Below, one piece after another: positions 25,537 through 34,710 of a DNA stretch of 64,000 nt. Under the pieces are notes generated by a model. That model worked only from the letters and a program-made list of their open reading frames with translations, did not search any database and was not told where the DNA came from. Position numbers and translations under genes: made by a program. Numbering within the stretch: position 1 is the first letter of the stretch; every line of letters starts with the position of its first letter. Source of the DNA: CAWUKT01 sp964352215 (GTDB taxonomy: Bacteria > Bacteroidota > Bacteroidia > J057 > JADKCL01); NCBI GenBank assembly GCA_964352215.1, contig CAYGRE010000023.1, positions 1 through 64,000 on the forward strand, written 5' to 3'.

Positions 25537-28422
25537 TCAATCAGCGTACATCTCCATTGGTGGACATGTACACACCAGGTTTCTGTCTCCGTATGAATCG
25601 TCGATCCTGGCTACCGCCGGCCAGAACTTATCCCTGCGTAAGTAGGGGAGTGGGAAAGCAGCAGCCTCACGGTCATACTTATGGTCCCACTCATCGTTGA
25701 TGATCTCAGTCATGGTATGGGGTGCATTCAGGATGACATTGTCTTGCATATCCGCAAGGCCGATTGCGATATCCTGGATTTCTCTGCGAATACTGATCAT
25801 GGCATCTGCAAACCGATCCAGTTCAGCTTTGGATTCGCTTTCGGTAGGTTCAATCATCATGGTTCCAGCTACCGGAAAACTTACCGTGGGGGCATGGAAT
25901 CCATAGTCAATCAGGCGCTTGGCAATATCGGCTGCCTCAATCCCATTCTTCTTGAAGGACCGTAGATCAATGATAAATTCATGCGCTACCCGGCCATTTT
26001 CTCCTACATAGAGGACATCATAGTCATTTTCCAAACGCGTCTTTAGATAATTCGCATTGAGGATCGCGACCTTGGTGGAATCAGTCATCCCGTTTGGTCC
26101 AAGCATCCGGATATATCCATAGCTGATGAGGAGGATGAGCGCACTGCCCCAGGGAGCAGCCGAAACCGCAGAAATGGCTTTTTCTCCTCCAACCTTGGCA
26201 TAGATATGCCCGGGAAGGTAAGGGGCCAATTTGTCATTGACACAGATGGGCCCCATGCCTGGTCCACCTCCACCATGCGGAATGGCAAAAGTCTTGTGCA
26301 GGTTAAGGTGACATACGTCAGCACCAATATTGGCCGGTGAAGTAAGTCCTACCTGAGCATTCATATTGGCACCGTCCATGTAGACAAGCCCACCATTCTC
26401 GTGCACGATATTGCAAATCTCACGGATAGCAGCTTCGAATACCCCGTGGGTGGATGGATAGGTGACCATCAATCCAGCCAGTTCATCCTTGTACTGAATG
26501 GCCTTTTCACGGAGTGCTTCCACCTCGATATTTCCCAATGCATCACAAGGCGTAACCACGACCTTCATACCAGCCATCACCGCAGAAGCGGGATTGGTAC
26601 CATGCGCCGAAGATGGAATCAGTACGACATTGCGATGGGCTTCATCGCGATCCAGGTGATAGGCGCGGATCGTCATGAGGCCAGCATATTCTCCCTGGGC
26701 TCCTGAATTGGGCTGCAGAGAAGTTGCCGTGAAACCGGTTACCTCATTGAGGTACTGCTCCAAACCTGTAACCATTTCAATATACCCCTTCGCTTGGTCG
26801 ATCGGGGCAAAGGGGTGCATGTTGGCAAATTCAGGCCAGGTGATAGGCATCAATTCTGCAGCTGCATTCAGCTTCATGGTGCAGGATCCCAGTGGGATCA
26901 TGGATGAAGTAAGGGAAAGATCCCGGTTCTCCAACCGCTTGGTGTAGCGCATCATCTCGGATTCACTCCGATATGAATTGAATACCTGGTGCTGCAGATA
27001 AGGGGTATTGCGTGCGATGAATTCCGGGTAGCTGAGGTCGAGGTCGTTGACCTTGGACAGCAGGGTCCCAGAAACATAGGACTTGCCACTGACTGCTGCA
27101 AAAGCAGCCAACAATTGATCCACCTCCGCAAAGGTGGTAGTTTCATCCACAGAGATGCCCACCTCAGTATCGCTGATGTAGCGAATATTGATTTGGTCTT
27201 CCTCAAGGCGATTCCGCAGCAGGTTTATATCGACGTCACCAACTGAGATACAGAGGGTGTCGAAATAGTGCTTGTTGATTTGTTGAAAGCCAAGTCCTTC
27301 CAGTTCTCGGGCCACTGACATAGCCACGGCATGCACCCGTTGGGCGATTTCCTTCAGGCCATCAGGCCCGTGGTAAACACCATACATCCCGGCCATAATG
27401 GCCAGCAGCGCCTGCGCCGTACAGATATTCGAAGTGGCTTTCTCCCGCTTGATATGCTGCTCACGCGTCTGCAAAGCCATCCGCAAGCCAGGGTTGCCCT
27501 TCCGGTCCTTGGAGACACCAATGATCCGCCCGGGAATCTGACGCTTGAATTGGTCGATGCAAGCAAAAAAACCGGCGTGAGGACCTCCGAAGCCCATCGG
27601 GACCCCGAACCGCTGGGTATTGCCAACTACAATGTCAGCTCCCAACTCTCCAGGAGCCTTCAGAACACACAGAGCCAACAAGTCGCTCGCTACCACCACA
27701 TAAGCCCCAGCTTCTTTGGCTTTGGCAATGGTGGCACTCAGGTCGAGAATCTCCCCTTTTTGACCGGGGTATTGGAGCAGCACCCCAAAAGTCTTCTCAT
27801 CAGGCTCAATAGATTCGGTGACGACCACCTCAATGTCAAGCGGTTGAGCTCTGGTATACAACAGTTGAAGCGTCTGCGGAAACACCTGGTCAGAGACCAG
27901 AAACTTATTGATCGCTTCGCCCTTGTTGCGTTTGTTCTTGTCAGCGAAGATCATCGTCATCGCCTCCGCAGCGGCAGTTGCCTCATCCAGCAGAGAGGCA
28001 TTGGCCAATTCCATGCCCGTCAGGTCGCTGACCATCGTCTGGAAATTCAGCAAGGCTTCCAGGCGGCCCTGGGCAATCTCAGCCTGGTAGGGCGTATACT
28101 GGGTATACCAACCCGGATTCTCAAGGATATTGCGCTGAATGACAGCGGGAATCTCAGTACCATAGTACCCTTGGCCCAGGAAATTGGTAAAAACCTGGTT
28201 TTGCTGAGACATTTGCTTCAACATTTTCAGGTACTGGTATTCCGTAAGCGCAGCAGGAGTTTGCAGCGGACGCTCGTTGCGGATAGCAGCAGGGACGGTC
28301 TGGTCAATCAATTCATCCAGTGAATCCGCACCTATGGTCTTCAGCATCGCTGCCCGATTATCTCCGTGTGGCCCGATATGACGGCCAACAAAGCGATCTG
28401 TAGAAAAGAGATTGATGTTCAT
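25537..28422 (-). CDS. gcvP: Glycine dehydrogenase (aminomethyl-transferring), P protein
   Basis: About 961 residues, full length for the fused single-chain P protein. Decarboxylates glycine with PLP and transfers the aminomethyl group to lipoyl-GcvH, feeding one-carbon units to tetrahydrofolate. The N-terminal half starts FSTDRFVGRHIGPHGDN and contains FLGQGYYGTEIPAVIQRNIL and YTPYQAEIAQGRLEALLNFQ. The C-terminal half holds SCTMKLNAAAEL, QPNSGAQGEYAGL and the PLP Lys in NLHKTFAIPHGGGGPGMGPI. I prefer the ATG at 28422, preceded by AAGGTG, over a GTG two codons upstream. GcvT and GcvH are not adjacent; GlyA, which makes glycine, lies 6 kb away on the same strand. Confidence 0.95.
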   Translation of the reverse strand: MNINLFSTDRFVGRHIGPHGDNRAAMLKTIGADSLDELIDQTVPAAIRNERPLQTPAALTEYQYLKMLKQMSQQNQVFTNFLGQGYYGTEIPAVIQRNILENPGWYTQYTPYQAEIAQGRLEALLNFQTMVSDLTGMELANASLLDEATAAAEAMTMIFADKNKRNKGEAINKFLVSDQVFPQTLQLLYTRAQPLDIEVVVTESIEPDEKTFGVLLQYPGQKGEILDLSATIAKAKEAGAYVVVASDLLALCVLKAPGELGADIVVGNTQRFGVPMGFGGPHAGFFACIDQFKRQIPGRIIGVSKDRKGNPGLRMALQTREQHIKREKATSNICTAQALLAIMAGMYGVYHGPDGLKEIAQRVHAVAMSVARELEGLGFQQINKHYFDTLCISVGDVDINLLRNRLEEDQINIRYISDTEVGISVDETTTFAEVDQLLAAFAAVSGKSYVSGTLLSKVNDLDLSYPEFIARNTPYLQHQVFNSYRSESEMMRYTKRLENRDLSLTSSMIPLGSCTMKLNAAAELMPITWPEFANMHPFAPIDQAKGYIEMVTGLEQYLNEVTGFTATSLQPNSGAQGEYAGLMTIRAYHLDRDEAHRNVVLIPSSAHGTNPASAVMAGMKVVVTPCDALGNIEVEALREKAIQYKDELAGLMVTYPSTHGVFEAAIREICNIVHENGGLVYMDGANMNAQVGLTSPANIGADVCHLNLHKTFAIPHGGGGPGMGPICVNDKLAPYLPGHIYAKVGGEKAISAVSAAPWGSALILLISYGYIRMLGPNGMTDSTKVAILNANYLKTRLENDYDVLYVGENGRVAHEFIIDLRSFKKNGIEAADIAKRLIDYGFHAPTVSFPVAGTMMIEPTESESKAELDRFADAMISIRREIQDIAIGLADMQDNVILNAPHTMTEIINDEWDHKYDREAAAFPLPYLRRDKFWPAVARIDDSYGDRNLVCTCPPMEMYAD

Positions 28423-28513
28423 GCGCACCTTTTTATGATCTGGACTAGCAGTTGTTAGTGTGTAAATTTAAAGCAAATTAAAGGAGAAATGTTTACCCTT
28501 TTCTGCCCATTGT

Positions 28514-30184
28514 TTATTGCCCCCCGCCTTTGTCAACCTCAAGTCGTTTTTCCCGGTTAGCGACTTCCCATGCCGTTCCGAAAATCAGCTTCGAAACCAG
28601 GGCTGATTTGTTGAAATCAATTTTTTCAATAGTGTCGGTGGCTTTGTGGTAGTCTTCGTGGACACCGGAGAAATAGAAGATGCAGGGGATATCTTTCTTA
28701 GCGAAGTTGTAGTGATCTGAGCGGTAATAATAACGGTTGGGATCCTCTTTGGTATTGTAGCGATAATCCAACTCGAGGGAGCCCAAAAGATTGTTGGCAA
28801 TCTCATTCGCCTGATGGAGTTCCGTACTCAACATATCAGAACCGATGACATAGATATAATTTCCCAATTCGTGGAGATCATCCGTCCGGCCGATCATGTC
28901 GACATTCAGATTACAAACGGTATTTTCAAGGTCATAAACAGGATGGTCAGAATAGTACCTGGATCCCAGAAGCCCTTTCTCCTCCCCGGAAACCGGCATG
29001 AACAATATACTGCGACGCGGACGGTACCCGTCTTCAGTGGCTTTGACAAAAGCCTCCGCAATCTCCAGAATCGCAACCGTACCGGTTCCATCATCATCGG
29101 CCCCGTTGAAGACCACACCATCGCGCACCCCAAGGTGGTCGTAGTGTGCAGTCAACACAATAACCTCGTCCTTCTTGTCCGTACCCTCAAGGAATCCCAG
29201 CACATTCTCAGCGATAACCACTTCCTGGTTTGTATCCACATAAAGATCAAAGCCATATTTGCTGAAATTCACGGGCTGAACCTTTGGGGAATCGGCCAGG
29301 TCTTCTTTCAACTGTGCGACGTTGACTTTAGATTTTTTCCCAAGTTGTTGGAAAGTTTTCACGGGTATGAACACAACCGGGATTCTCTTTTGTTCCAAAT
29401 ATTTCAGGTTGAGGCTGGCTCCCTCCATCATGTGGGTCAGCCATTTGCTCTTGCTGTAAGTTTCAAAGTCCTCGTCCTTTATCACCACAACCATGGCTTT
29501 AGCACCAGCTTTCCGCAAGAATTCTTCTTTGTCATTCAGTGAATACCCGTCCTTGTCTTCCGGGTTGCTTACCACAGATTTACCATCTTTTTCAGGCTGT
29601 CCACCCAGGACCACGACCGCCTTACCCTTCAAATCCAGGCCTTCAAGGTTGTTGTAAGAAGCGTCTTCGATTCCATACCCTGCAAATACAAGATCACTCT
29701 TTTGGTTTTCGGTAAAATCACCCTTGCTGAAGAAGATAAACCCATCTGCAAATTGCTCACGATTCTTCCCGTCAAAACTTACTTCAACCTTATTGACCGT
29801 AGTGGTAGTCAATTCATATTCCTGAATCCAGGAGTCACCATTTCCAGGCTGCAATCCCATTTTTTGGAATTGGGTGACCAGGTAGCGCATGGCAAGTTTC
29901 TGGCCTCTTTGAGCGGTTTCCCGTCCTTCCAGTTCATCAGAAGCGATGAAATTCAAGTGCGCTTCCAGGTCTGATGCGGTGATGGTTTCCGCATATTTGA
30001 CCATGTCCGTACCAGTCGGGAATCCTTCCGGCATGACTTTGACCCCGGAGATGAGCTCCCGTTCCTTCTTAAAGGCATTGATCAGGTCTTCTTTGGGTTG
30101 AGGATTCTGAGCGAAGGAAATTGCTGGGACCAGGAGCCAGACCAGCAGGGCGAAAGACTTTGTATAATTGCACATAGAAAGCAT
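28514..30184 (-). CDS. Exported M28-family aminopeptidase with PA domain
   Basis: 556 residues. Signal peptide FALLVWLLVPAISFA. Residues about 75-330 include a protease-associated insert (LVFAGYGIEDASYNNLEGLD, GKAVVVLGGQPE), and the catalytic zinc domain shows LTAHYDHLGV, NGADDDGTGTVAILEIAEAF, SGEEKGLLGSRYYSD, NVDMIGR and SDHYNFAKKDIPCIFYFSG, which supply the His, Asp, Glu-Glu, Asp and His of the two-zinc site. Members are aminopeptidases or carboxypeptidases of the periplasm or outside the cell. The ATG at 30184 overlaps the rpiB stop (ATGA), which supports this start and shows cotranscription with rpiB. No T9SS sorting domain is seen. Confidence 0.88.
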   Translation of the reverse strand: MLSMCNYTKSFALLVWLLVPAISFAQNPQPKEDLINAFKKERELISGVKVMPEGFPTGTDMVKYAETITASDLEAHLNFIASDELEGRETAQRGQKLAMRYLVTQFQKMGLQPGNGDSWIQEYELTTTTVNKVEVSFDGKNREQFADGFIFFSKGDFTENQKSDLVFAGYGIEDASYNNLEGLDLKGKAVVVLGGQPEKDGKSVVSNPEDKDGYSLNDKEEFLRKAGAKAMVVVIKDEDFETYSKSKWLTHMMEGASLNLKYLEQKRIPVVFIPVKTFQQLGKKSKVNVAQLKEDLADSPKVQPVNFSKYGFDLYVDTNQEVVIAENVLGFLEGTDKKDEVIVLTAHYDHLGVRDGVVFNGADDDGTGTVAILEIAEAFVKATEDGYRPRRSILFMPVSGEEKGLLGSRYYSDHPVYDLENTVCNLNVDMIGRTDDLHELGNYIYVIGSDMLSTELHQANEIANNLLGSLELDYRYNTKEDPNRYYYRSDHYNFAKKDIPCIFYFSGVHEDYHKATDTIEKIDFNKSALVSKLIFGTAWEVANREKRLEVDKGGGQ

Positions 30185-30633
30185 CAGTTGAGGGCATCGG
30201 AAATCTTGTTGACCCGTCTCTGGTGACGACCACCTTCGAAGTCAGAGGAAATGAACAAATCGGCCATCTGAATCGCAGCCGAAAGTTCCACAAACCGTTG
30301 AGGTAAGCAGAGGACATTGGCATCGTTGTGAGAACGGGCCAGTACGGCCAGGTCTTCTTCCCAGGCCAGCGCAGCCCTGACATGGGGATACTTGTTGGCC
30401 GTCATGCAGACACCATTCCCAGAGCCACAGATCAGGATACCCCGGGAGATTGAACCATCATTCACAGCCTGGGCAAGCGGATGAACAAAGTCCGGGTAAT
30501 CAACAGAGTCAATCGAATAGGTGCCGAAATCACGGACTTCATAGCCCTTGGTCTCTAAATGTGATTTAATAGCCTCCTTGTATTCGAAGCCGGCATGGTC
30601 ACAGCCGATCGCGATGAGTGTATTGTCAGACAT
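30184..30633 (-). CDS. rpiB: Ribose-5-phosphate isomerase B
   Basis: 149 residues, standard length. Interconverts ribose 5-phosphate and ribulose 5-phosphate in the pentose phosphate pathway. Signatures are IGCDHAGFEYKEAIKSHL, FGTYSIDSVDYPDFV, the catalytic Cys in LICGSGNGVCMTANKYPHVR, and AALAWEEDLAVLARSHNDAN. A promoter-like CATCTTTGC (one base off TAnnTTTG) lies about 50 bases upstream. The stop overlaps the start of the M28 peptidase gene. Confidence 0.93.
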   Translation of the reverse strand: MSDNTLIAIGCDHAGFEYKEAIKSHLETKGYEVRDFGTYSIDSVDYPDFVHPLAQAVNDGSISRGILICGSGNGVCMTANKYPHVRAALAWEEDLAVLARSHNDANVLCLPQRFVELSAAIQMADLFISSDFEGGRHQRRVNKISDALN

Positions 30634-30715
30634 GTTAAACTATTTCAGAATTCCGTTTTCAATTTCGCTTTTTCCCCGCAAAGATGGTAATCCCTTCAAT
30701 TCAGAATGGATGCTA

Positions 30716-32365
30716 TCAGTCATCACGACTAATCACCCCTTCTGGTGGACGCAAATCAAAATCATCATCGTCGTCATCTTTGTCGTCATCGTCTTCAGCA
30801 TCTTCACCCTTCTTCTCCTCAACAATTCCTTCTCCCGCATCATTACCCTTCTTCTCCTCAACAATTCCTTCTCCCGCATCATCACCCTCATCATTCCCCA
30901 CATCATCACCCTCAGTTGCTCCACCTTCCTTGCTTGCTTGCTCTTCTGTGCCTTGTCCAGACTTTTCCGCCTCCTCAAGAGCTTTCTTTTCCTGTTCCTT
31001 TAAGCGTTGTTTATACTCCTCCTCCTTCTTCCGGCGCCATTCATCATCCTTCGCTTTCTCTGCTGCATCTCGCTTTTGCTTCCTGCGAAGAACCCGCCCA
31101 CTGATGCCAATACCGATCTCATACAAGCCTATCAACGGCAGGAAAATAAGAATCTGGCTGGCAGGGTCGGGAGGCGTAATGATCGCGGCAATCGCCAGGA
31201 GCACCACCACCGCATGCTTGCGGTATTTCCTGAGCCACTTGGGAGTGACAAAGCCAATCTTAGAGGCATAATAAATACCAACCGGCAACTGAAAGAGAAA
31301 TCCACTGCCAAACAGCAAGACCAATACAAAATTGACCACATCCCCAATCCGCCAGATATTTTCAGCTTCGTCAAACAGAATAAAACTGCTGAGAAAAGTA
31401 ATCGAAAAGGGGAGGATGATATAATAACCAAACAGGACACCCAGGAAGAACAGCAAGCTGGAATAAAAGACGTTCCAGCGGACCATGCCTCTTTCCTTCT
31501 TATTAAGTGCGGGCTGTACAAAGCGCCAGATTTCCCAGACTACATAGGGAAAGGCAAGGATCAGGCCACCAAAGAAGGCATAGAGAAGCGCCTTCATGAA
31601 TTGCTCATAGGGAGAGGTAGCCTGGAACTTGACAAAGGTGCCTTGCTCGGTCTGGACAGAGAAGCCATTGACCTTTCCATTGGTGAGGAACTGCTCCACC
31701 GAGACCTTGAGGCGAACCGGTTGCCGCTGCATTTCAGGTCCTTTCACGGCAGGAGTGGCACCCGAATCAGGACTGTCCACCAGGGGAGTATCGGAGGGGG
31801 CTATGGGAAAAGAATCTACACGATCGGTTGCTGAACTATCTTCAGATTTACCAAGCGAGTCAGGGGAAACCGGTTCATCATCTACTTCCTGGTCACCAGC
31901 ATTTTCATTCGGGTCCGGATCAGATGGGTTCGGAGTTGGGACATTCTCATTCAGCCCCGGGCTACCATTGTCTGACACGACATCAGGCACAGAATTTCCA
32001 GGCAGAGAAGGATTGTTCTGGGCATTATTACTTTGGTTGGCATCCACGGGCAGCCAAATATAGCCTTCCAAAGTCAGGCTGTCCGGAGATTCCACTTCTA
32101 CCTCCTGCACTCTGATATCATTGTTACAGAGCTGTCCGAAGTTATCGCAGAGGATGCGGTAAGTGACAAAGTCTTTGTCAAAGGGGGACATGAATACCCC
32201 ACCAATAATTTCGACCCGATAGGAAAATAGAAAGATTGCAAAGACCAGAATGGCCACGATACTGCGCAGAATATGCCAGCGCAAAGCTTCGAGATGGTCC
32301 AGAAAGGACATCTCAGCATCGTCTTTGTTTTTTTTCTTGGTTTTACGCCAGGAGAACAAGGCCAT
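30716..32365 (-). CDS. tatC: Twin-arginine translocase TatC with long periplasmic insertion and charged tail
   Basis: 549 residues, about twice the usual TatC. The core is intact: FLDHLEALRWHILRSIVAIL starts helix 1, FDKDFVTYRILCDNFGQLC is the first periplasmic loop, and SPYEQFMKALLYAFFGGLIL, FPYVVWEIWRFVQPAL, FYSSLLFFLGVLFGYYIILP, FNFVLVLLFGSGFLFQLPV-like and AIAAIITPPDPASQILIFLP segments complete six helices. Residues about 108-213 of the first loop are an inserted Asp/Asn/Ser/Pro-rich low-complexity region. After the last helix, residues 430-549 are first a Lys/Arg/Glu coiled-coil-prone stretch and then an acidic tail with a 13-residue duplication (EGIVEEKKG twice). TatC recognises twin-arginine signal peptides in the inner membrane. 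TatA is not in the window. Confidence 0.88.
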   Translation of the reverse strand: MALFSWRKTKKKNKDDAEMSFLDHLEALRWHILRSIVAILVFAIFLFSYRVEIIGGVFMSPFDKDFVTYRILCDNFGQLCNNDIRVQEVEVESPDSLTLEGYIWLPVDANQSNNAQNNPSLPGNSVPDVVSDNGSPGLNENVPTPNPSDPDPNENAGDQEVDDEPVSPDSLGKSEDSSATDRVDSFPIAPSDTPLVDSPDSGATPAVKGPEMQRQPVRLKVSVEQFLTNGKVNGFSVQTEQGTFVKFQATSPYEQFMKALLYAFFGGLILAFPYVVWEIWRFVQPALNKKERGMVRWNVFYSSLLFFLGVLFGYYIILPFSITFLSSFILFDEAENIWRIGDVVNFVLVLLFGSGFLFQLPVGIYYASKIGFVTPKWLRKYRKHAVVVLLAIAAIITPPDPASQILIFLPLIGLYEIGIGISGRVLRRKQKRDAAEKAKDDEWRRKKEEEYKQRLKEQEKKALEEAEKSGQGTEEQASKEGGATEGDDVGNDEGDDAGEGIVEEKKGNDAGEGIVEEKKGEDAEDDDDKDDDDDDFDLRPPEGVISRDD

Positions 32366-32395
32366 TTTCAGATACTTCCCCGGTTTTTAGTCGTG

Positions 32396-32423
32396 CAAAG
32401 GTAACATGAAAAATGGAATCAAA
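32396..32423 (-). promoter_or_regulatory. Promoter of tatC
   Basis: On the minus strand, TTTG (32423-32420) and a perfect TACCTTTG (32403-32396) are separated by 16 bases, slightly less than the typical spacing. The -7 box lies about 30 bases before the tatC ATG. Confidence 0.5.
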
Positions 32424-32434
32424 TTGGCGATTTA

Positions 32435-32986
32435 TCATGCGGCATCTTTAGCAATAACGAGGTGACCGACTTCAATCTTTAACTGTCTTAGAAATTCCCT
32501 TTTTCCGGGATTGTCGTTACGGATGAAGAGATTGGCAGTTAAAGATGAGTTACTACGTACTTGAAGAGACTCATGGTGGATGGGGTTGCCTTCCTCTGTG
32601 TTGTAAGCAGCAAACCATCTTCGGAATAGGATTTCCCTCCCCCTGGCTTTGCCATCCTCATTGTCACAAACATACGCTACCGCTGAATAGGGGTTTTCCA
32701 GAGAAAAATTGTGCAATAGTTGAACTACCGTTTCTTTGATCCTTGGATCAGGCTTCAGACCCTTCACCGGAACCTTGGTGCCAAAACTAAATTCAAACAG
32801 CAAGCCCTCAATAGGCGGACCATATTGAAAAAATGTTTCGGTATACTCAAAGAAGGCAGAACTGTATTCCAGCCCCTCATCAGTATAAAAAACATAAAGG
32901 TAATCTCCAGTGGAGGTAGCTCTACCTCCTACGATTTGGATTTCGTACGGGAGTGGACAGTTGGATTCCTCTTTTTTCGACTTCAT
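32435..32986 (-). CDS. DUF6169-like hypothetical protein
   Basis: 183 residues from the ATG at 32986. No signal peptide, so cytoplasmic. The middle shows a strand GLLFEFSFGTKVP, then DPRIKETVVQLLHNF, followed by AVAYVCDNEDGKARGREILF and the RRWF motif, a pattern I associate with the DUF6169 group in Bacteroidota; recall of that family is from memory and the assignment is tentative. Function unknown. Its start lies inside the small upstream gene, overlapping it by 65 bases in another frame, so the two are probably expressed together. Confidence 0.55.
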   Translation of the reverse strand: MKSKKEESNCPLPYEIQIVGGRATSTGDYLYVFYTDEGLEYSSAFFEYTETFFQYGPPIEGLLFEFSFGTKVPVKGLKPDPRIKETVVQLLHNFSLENPYSAVAYVCDNEDGKARGREILFRRWFAAYNTEEGNPIHHESLQVRSNSSLTANLFIRNDNPGKREFLRQLKIEVGHLVIAKDAA

Positions 32987-33083
32987 CAAAATTTCCAGTT
33001 TTAATGCTCTCTTTCACGATCCTTGCATTCTGGAAATTCTCTAAAGCTTTGCTACGGTCAATGTGGAATTTTTCTGATTTCAT
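32922..33083 (-). CDS. Small 53-residue protein overlapping the DUF6169-like gene
   Basis: Below the usual length cut-off. ATG at 33083, stop at 32922-32924, in a different frame from the DUF6169-like gene. The product starts MKSEKFHIDRSKALENFQNA and continues with a Lys/Glu-rich helix to about residue 45, with no hydrophobic run. Support: a perfect TAATTTTG box at 33125-33118, an AGGTGA sequence just before the ATG, and amphipathic composition. The pair's layout, a small charged protein first with an overlapping second gene, resembles toxin-antitoxin or regulator-effector pairs, but no known family is recognised. Confidence 0.5.
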   Translation of the reverse strand: MKSEKFHIDRSKALENFQNARIVKESIKTGNFDEVEKRGIQLSTPVRNPNRRR

Positions 33084-33117
33084 AACTTCACCTCGCCTTC
33101 TCTTCTTTAAATCTCTC

Positions 33118-33125
33118 CAAAATTA
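33118..33125 (-). promoter_or_regulatory. TAATTTTG -7 box for the small gene and DUF6169-like pair
   Basis: Perfect TAnnTTTG on the minus strand, giving a predicted leader of about 30 bases before the ATG at 33083. No TTG at the usual spacing. Confidence 0.45.
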
Positions 33126-33191
33126 TGTTTTTTTCGTTGGTTTTCTATACGTTTTTCCCACCATTCGGTTACGTTTTTATACCGTTCGCCC

Positions 33192-34685
33192 CTACTCAAA
33201 GGTGATTTCCATCAATTTATAATCATTTCCCACCGGATCTCCGATCCCCATCAGGACCATCTTGTCAGCAGAAACCATGGAACTGCGTCCGGGATAAAAG
33301 AGGTAAGTAGCCTTGTCATTCAAAGCCAGGTTGGTATGCTTGGAAGTCCCGTCCTGGAGATCAAAGCTGGAGCATACGATCTTCCCCTGCGCACCCCGCT
33401 CATTCAGGTAGACAAAGTTCAGCTTCCCTTTTGAAACGCCCTTAGTGTAAGAAAGCAACCGCCCGCTGTTATAATCCCGCTGGTTTTTCTCAAAGAAATT
33501 GGCCCAGATGGCTTCACCGGATTCTTTGTCAATGGCCACCGTCGCTACATCTTTGTACAGGAACTGGGGCTGGCCGTTATGAATCTGCGTGAAATGCTCT
33601 TCCAGGATCCAATAGAGCTTCCCACCGGATTCGACAACCTCAGCCTTGCTGAAATTCGCTTGTCTCTTCTGATACCGGTCCAGCCAGTTTTGCGGGAACT
33701 CCATCGCATACTCGTTGCGTAGTTTCAATTCACGTTCCACATCAAACAATTGGTAGACAATCTTGTCCCAACTCAGTGCAACCCCATATCTTTTTTCGCC
33801 ATTGAGAAATCCACCGTGGGTACTGTCTGAGAGAATTCCCAGGAATGCCAGTTCGCCCTTCTCAGTGATATAGATATGGCTTTCTGGCAGAGAGGCGGCG
33901 GGAAAATTCAATTGGTGTTCCGTGTACTGGTTTTCACGGTGGTCGTAACGGACGATGATGGGGCGGTGCAGGGTATCCTTGTCCGAATTGGTCATTTCCT
34001 CATAGGTGAGCAGGAAATAGGCATGTCCCCGCTTATCCACCACGGCCTGCTTGATCCGGTATTTGTCCTCGGTCAGGTGAGGTATTAACAGGGTGCGTCC
34101 CCAGGTCTTTTTCCCACTCCCGTCCCAAACCGCAGCCATCCCAGTCCGTTTGCTGGCGGCAGAAGACGGATTGTGCCCAAGCCACAACATTTTGCTCTTG
34201 TCGGGAGCAAAAGCGAATGCATCAACAAAGTCCTTCTTCTCCTTTTTGGAATAAGACGAAATAATGTTCAGACCACCGACCGGCTGTCCATCAGGAGAGA
34301 ACAACTGCATCTTCACCTGGTCCCGTTTCGCAGCCGGGGAATACTGGTAGCCAATCACCCCAATATTGTTGTCAAACCGCGCCAACTGGATAAAGCTTCC
34401 CATCCGGGCCGCATTCTGCTGAGTGATGGGCTGGAACCATTCCTCTTTCCATTCCTTATTGTAACTCTGCAAGTAGTGGTTGGCAAATTTCTTCCCCTGT
34501 CCCTCAGGCCAATACTCCATATAGGCAAAGCCGCCACCTATATTGGGGACAATTTCAGATGGGTATCCCACGCCAGTGATGGAATATCTGACATTAAAGG
34601 ATTGCTCGTAGGAGATTTTTTGAGCAGAAAGAGCGCTGAACATGCCAATCAAGGCCAGCAGCGGGAAGAGGAGCAATTTCTTCAT
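33192..34685 (-). CDS. Secreted protein of unknown function, 497 aa
   Basis: The start at 34685 puts a clear signal peptide (MKKLLLFPLLALIGMFSALS, cleaved near SAQK) at the N-terminus; the frame is open 12 codons further. The mature part has repeating beta-rich segments such as GAQGKIVCSSFDLQDGTSKH and GDPVGNDYKLMEITFE, consistent with a propeller built from log-like measured values, but no named domain is recognised. No T9SS sorting domain at the end. Three tandem repeats lie just upstream, between this gene and glyA, where its promoter should be. Confidence 0.65.
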   Translation of the reverse strand: MKKLLLFPLLALIGMFSALSAQKISYEQSFNVRYSITGVGYPSEIVPNIGGGFAYMEYWPEGQGKKFANHYLQSYNKEWKEEWFQPITQQNAARMGSFIQLARFDNNIGVIGYQYSPAAKRDQVKMQLFSPDGQPVGGLNIISSYSKKEKKDFVDAFAFAPDKSKMLWLGHNPSSAASKRTGMAAVWDGSGKKTWGRTLLIPHLTEDKYRIKQAVVDKRGHAYFLLTYEEMTNSDKDTLHRPIIVRYDHRENQYTEHQLNFPAASLPESHIYITEKGELAFLGILSDSTHGGFLNGEKRYGVALSWDKIVYQLFDVERELKLRNEYAMEFPQNWLDRYQKRQANFSKAEVVESGGKLYWILEEHFTQIHNGQPQFLYKDVATVAIDKESGEAIWANFFEKNQRDYNSGRLLSYTKGVSKGKLNFVYLNERGAQGKIVCSSFDLQDGTSKHTNLALNDKATYLFYPGRSSMVSADKMVLMGIGDPVGNDYKLMEITFE

Positions 34686-34710
34686 GCAAGTAGTTTTAGG
34701 GTAAACGGAA

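Noticed and set aside
27331..28323. 330-codon plus-strand frame
   Set aside because: Antisense to gcvP, whose motifs are unmistakable. No domain features.
32435..33083. Frameshift joining the 53-residue frame and the DUF6169-like gene into one protein
   Set aside because: The two overlap by 65 bases, and the larger frame has its own ATG near its first conserved strand. Two overlapping genes is the simpler reading, although a sequencing error cannot be excluded.
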